Shown piece by piece: positions 63,363 to 64,000 of a stretch of 64,000 nt of DNA. Numbering within the stretch: the stretch's first letter is position 1; each line of letters begins with the position of its first letter. The position numbers and the translations under genes are program-made. The notes beneath the pieces were generated by a model that saw only the letters and a program-made list of their open reading frames with translations, was not told where the DNA came from and did not search any database. Location of the stretch: NCBI RefSeq assembly GCF_002000085.1, contig NZ_MUZU01000003.1, positions 186,001-250,000 of the forward strand, read 5' to 3'. The stretch is from Pseudocolwellia agarivorans. Lineage in GTDB: Bacteria > Pseudomonadota > Gammaproteobacteria > Enterobacterales > Alteromonadaceae.

Positions 63363-63599
63363 TTACTGAGCGACTTTTACTCGAATTCTGTTACTAGCAA
63401 TTCTTTTTTCATGCAAACTAGATAATGCTTTTTTTGCTTCGCCTTCATTAGGCATTTCTACAAAAGCAAAACCTTTTGATTTACCCGTTTCTTGGTCTAA
63501 AACAAGTGTACATTCTGTAACAGAACCATGAGCAGTAAATAAAATACGAATTTCTTGTTCTGTGGTTGAACGAGAAAGGTTACGAACTAAAAGTTTCAT
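63363..63599 (-). CDS. RRM-type RNA-binding protein
   Basis: This 78-residue protein is a single RNA recognition motif with RNP2 (KLLVRNL) and RNP1 (KGFAFVEM). Such small proteins are often cold-induced in cyanobacteria and marine proteobacteria. ATG 63599 gives the normal family length; a longer frame from 63650 adds residues that do not fit. Its leader and a terminator suggest a single-gene transcript. Confidence 0.88.
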   Translation of the reverse strand: MKLLVRNLSRSTTEQEIRILFTAHGSVTECTLVLDQETGKSKGFAFVEMPNEGEAKKALSSLHEKRIASNRIRVKVAQ

Positions 63600-63692
63600 A
63601 ATTAACCATTGGTGTGTTTCTTCTGCTGCAATTGTCTCACAAATACTCAACAGACTATATTCATTTGTGTATTTTATGAAAAATCTTCCTAC

Positions 63693-64000
63693 TTACTCTA
63701 TAACAGTCGCTTTATTATTTAGCGTATTAAAAAAGGTTTTTATTTCGTTAATTTCGTCTTTATTTAATTTAATGCCTAGCTGGTGCCAACCAGTATCTTC
63801 AATCGCTTGTTCTACCGTTGTTGCTGCTCCGTCGTGAAAGTAAGGTGCTGTGTTTAATATATTACGCAACGATGGAACTTTGAAAAAGTAGTTGTCGCCT
63901 GCTTTATCGGTGATAGCTCCTACGCCTTTATCTATTTTATTTGGATACGGATGAACGATGCCCATTTTCATAAACAACTGCCCTCCCAATAAAGGTCCGT
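63693..64000 (-). CDS. Di-haem cytochrome c peroxidase, C-terminal part only
   Basis: The frame runs in from the right edge and ends at 63693. It contains the C-terminal part of a CCP/MauG protein: VPSLRNILNTAPYFHDGA followed by GWHQLG and a last helix. The haem-binding motifs lie outside the window. It is not the other half of the gene at the left edge, because both cover the VPSLRN and PYxHDG region. Confidence 0.82.
   Translation of the reverse strand, partial: GPLLGGQLFMKMGIVHPYPNKIDKGVGAITDKAGDNYFFKVPSLRNILNTAPYFHDGAATTVEQAIEDTGWHQLGIKLNKDEINEIKTFFNTLNNKATVIE

Noticed and set aside
1-64000. tRNA, rRNA, CRISPR array, prophage, integron or transposase genes
   Set aside because: None was found by eye on either strand; a dedicated search could still reveal small RNAs.

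Overview
The window looks like chromosomal DNA of a marine gammaproteobacterium of the order Alteromonadales, close to Colwellia, Thalassotalea or Psychrosphaera. This is inferred from the high AT content, the TonB-dependent receptors, the algal-polysaccharide enzymes (GH117, GH16, GH29 and an S1 sulfatase), the conserved maoP/hdfR pair and a Shewanella-type Cu/Zn exporter. I saw no rRNA, tRNA, CRISPR array, phage module or transposase gene. Both edges cut through di-haem cytochrome c peroxidase genes, which are two different paralogues.

Layout. 1-6.1 kb: a peroxidase fragment, a large TonB receptor and a lipoprotein sulfatase, probably for uptake and desulfation of algal glycans. 6.5-8.3 kb: a RegB/RegA-like two-component pair. 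8.3-12.2 kb: a compact TonB receptor, CxCC propeller and thioredoxin-like operon. 12.4-15.2 kb: a SIMPL protein, then tonB, an ECF sigma factor and a TonB-domain membrane protein in one operon. 15.2-17 kb: a miniature inverted-repeat element and a GH117 enzyme. 17.3-22.8 kb: a chemoreceptor and a metal-handling cluster (PCuAC chaperone, WD40 lipoprotein, SO_0444-type exporter, ZntR). 23-30 kb: assorted genes, including a 53-residue Pmp3 protein and a 925-residue leucine-rich-repeat lipoprotein. 30-34 kb: an AraC regulator and two tandem EAL-HDOD proteins. 34-40.4 kb: a metallo-hydrolase, a LysR regulator, a GH16 enzyme and ahpCF. 40.4-47.9 kb: a GGDEF-EAL protein, a YitT transporter, an oxyR remnant, a secreted HAD hydrolase, a GH29 enzyme, oxyR and a CBS protein. 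48-51.5 kb: a formate/nitrite channel, a fused PP2C phosphatase/kinase and a DinB protein. 51.6-64 kb: a second miniature element fused to the end of an olsF-like gene, an SDR, a phospholipase D lipoprotein, an AraC regulator, an EamA exporter, csaA, azlCD, maoP/hdfR, a Sel1 protein, an RRM protein and the second peroxidase fragment.

How the parts fit. The window holds oxyR together with ahpCF. Tandem-spaced ATAG-N7-CTAT operators occur upstream of ahpC and between oxyR and the divergent CBS gene, so an OxyR peroxide regulon is visible in the DNA. Carbohydrate genes are dispersed rather than in one locus, but together suit breakdown of red-algal galactans and fucose-containing glycans. The most unusual structure is a family of miniature elements with TATACCCGTTACCA ends: two long inverted copies 36 kb apart, one 68-bp derivative and two solo ends. 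Several members sit at gene ends, and one supplies the last 14 codons and stop of a lipid acyltransferase.
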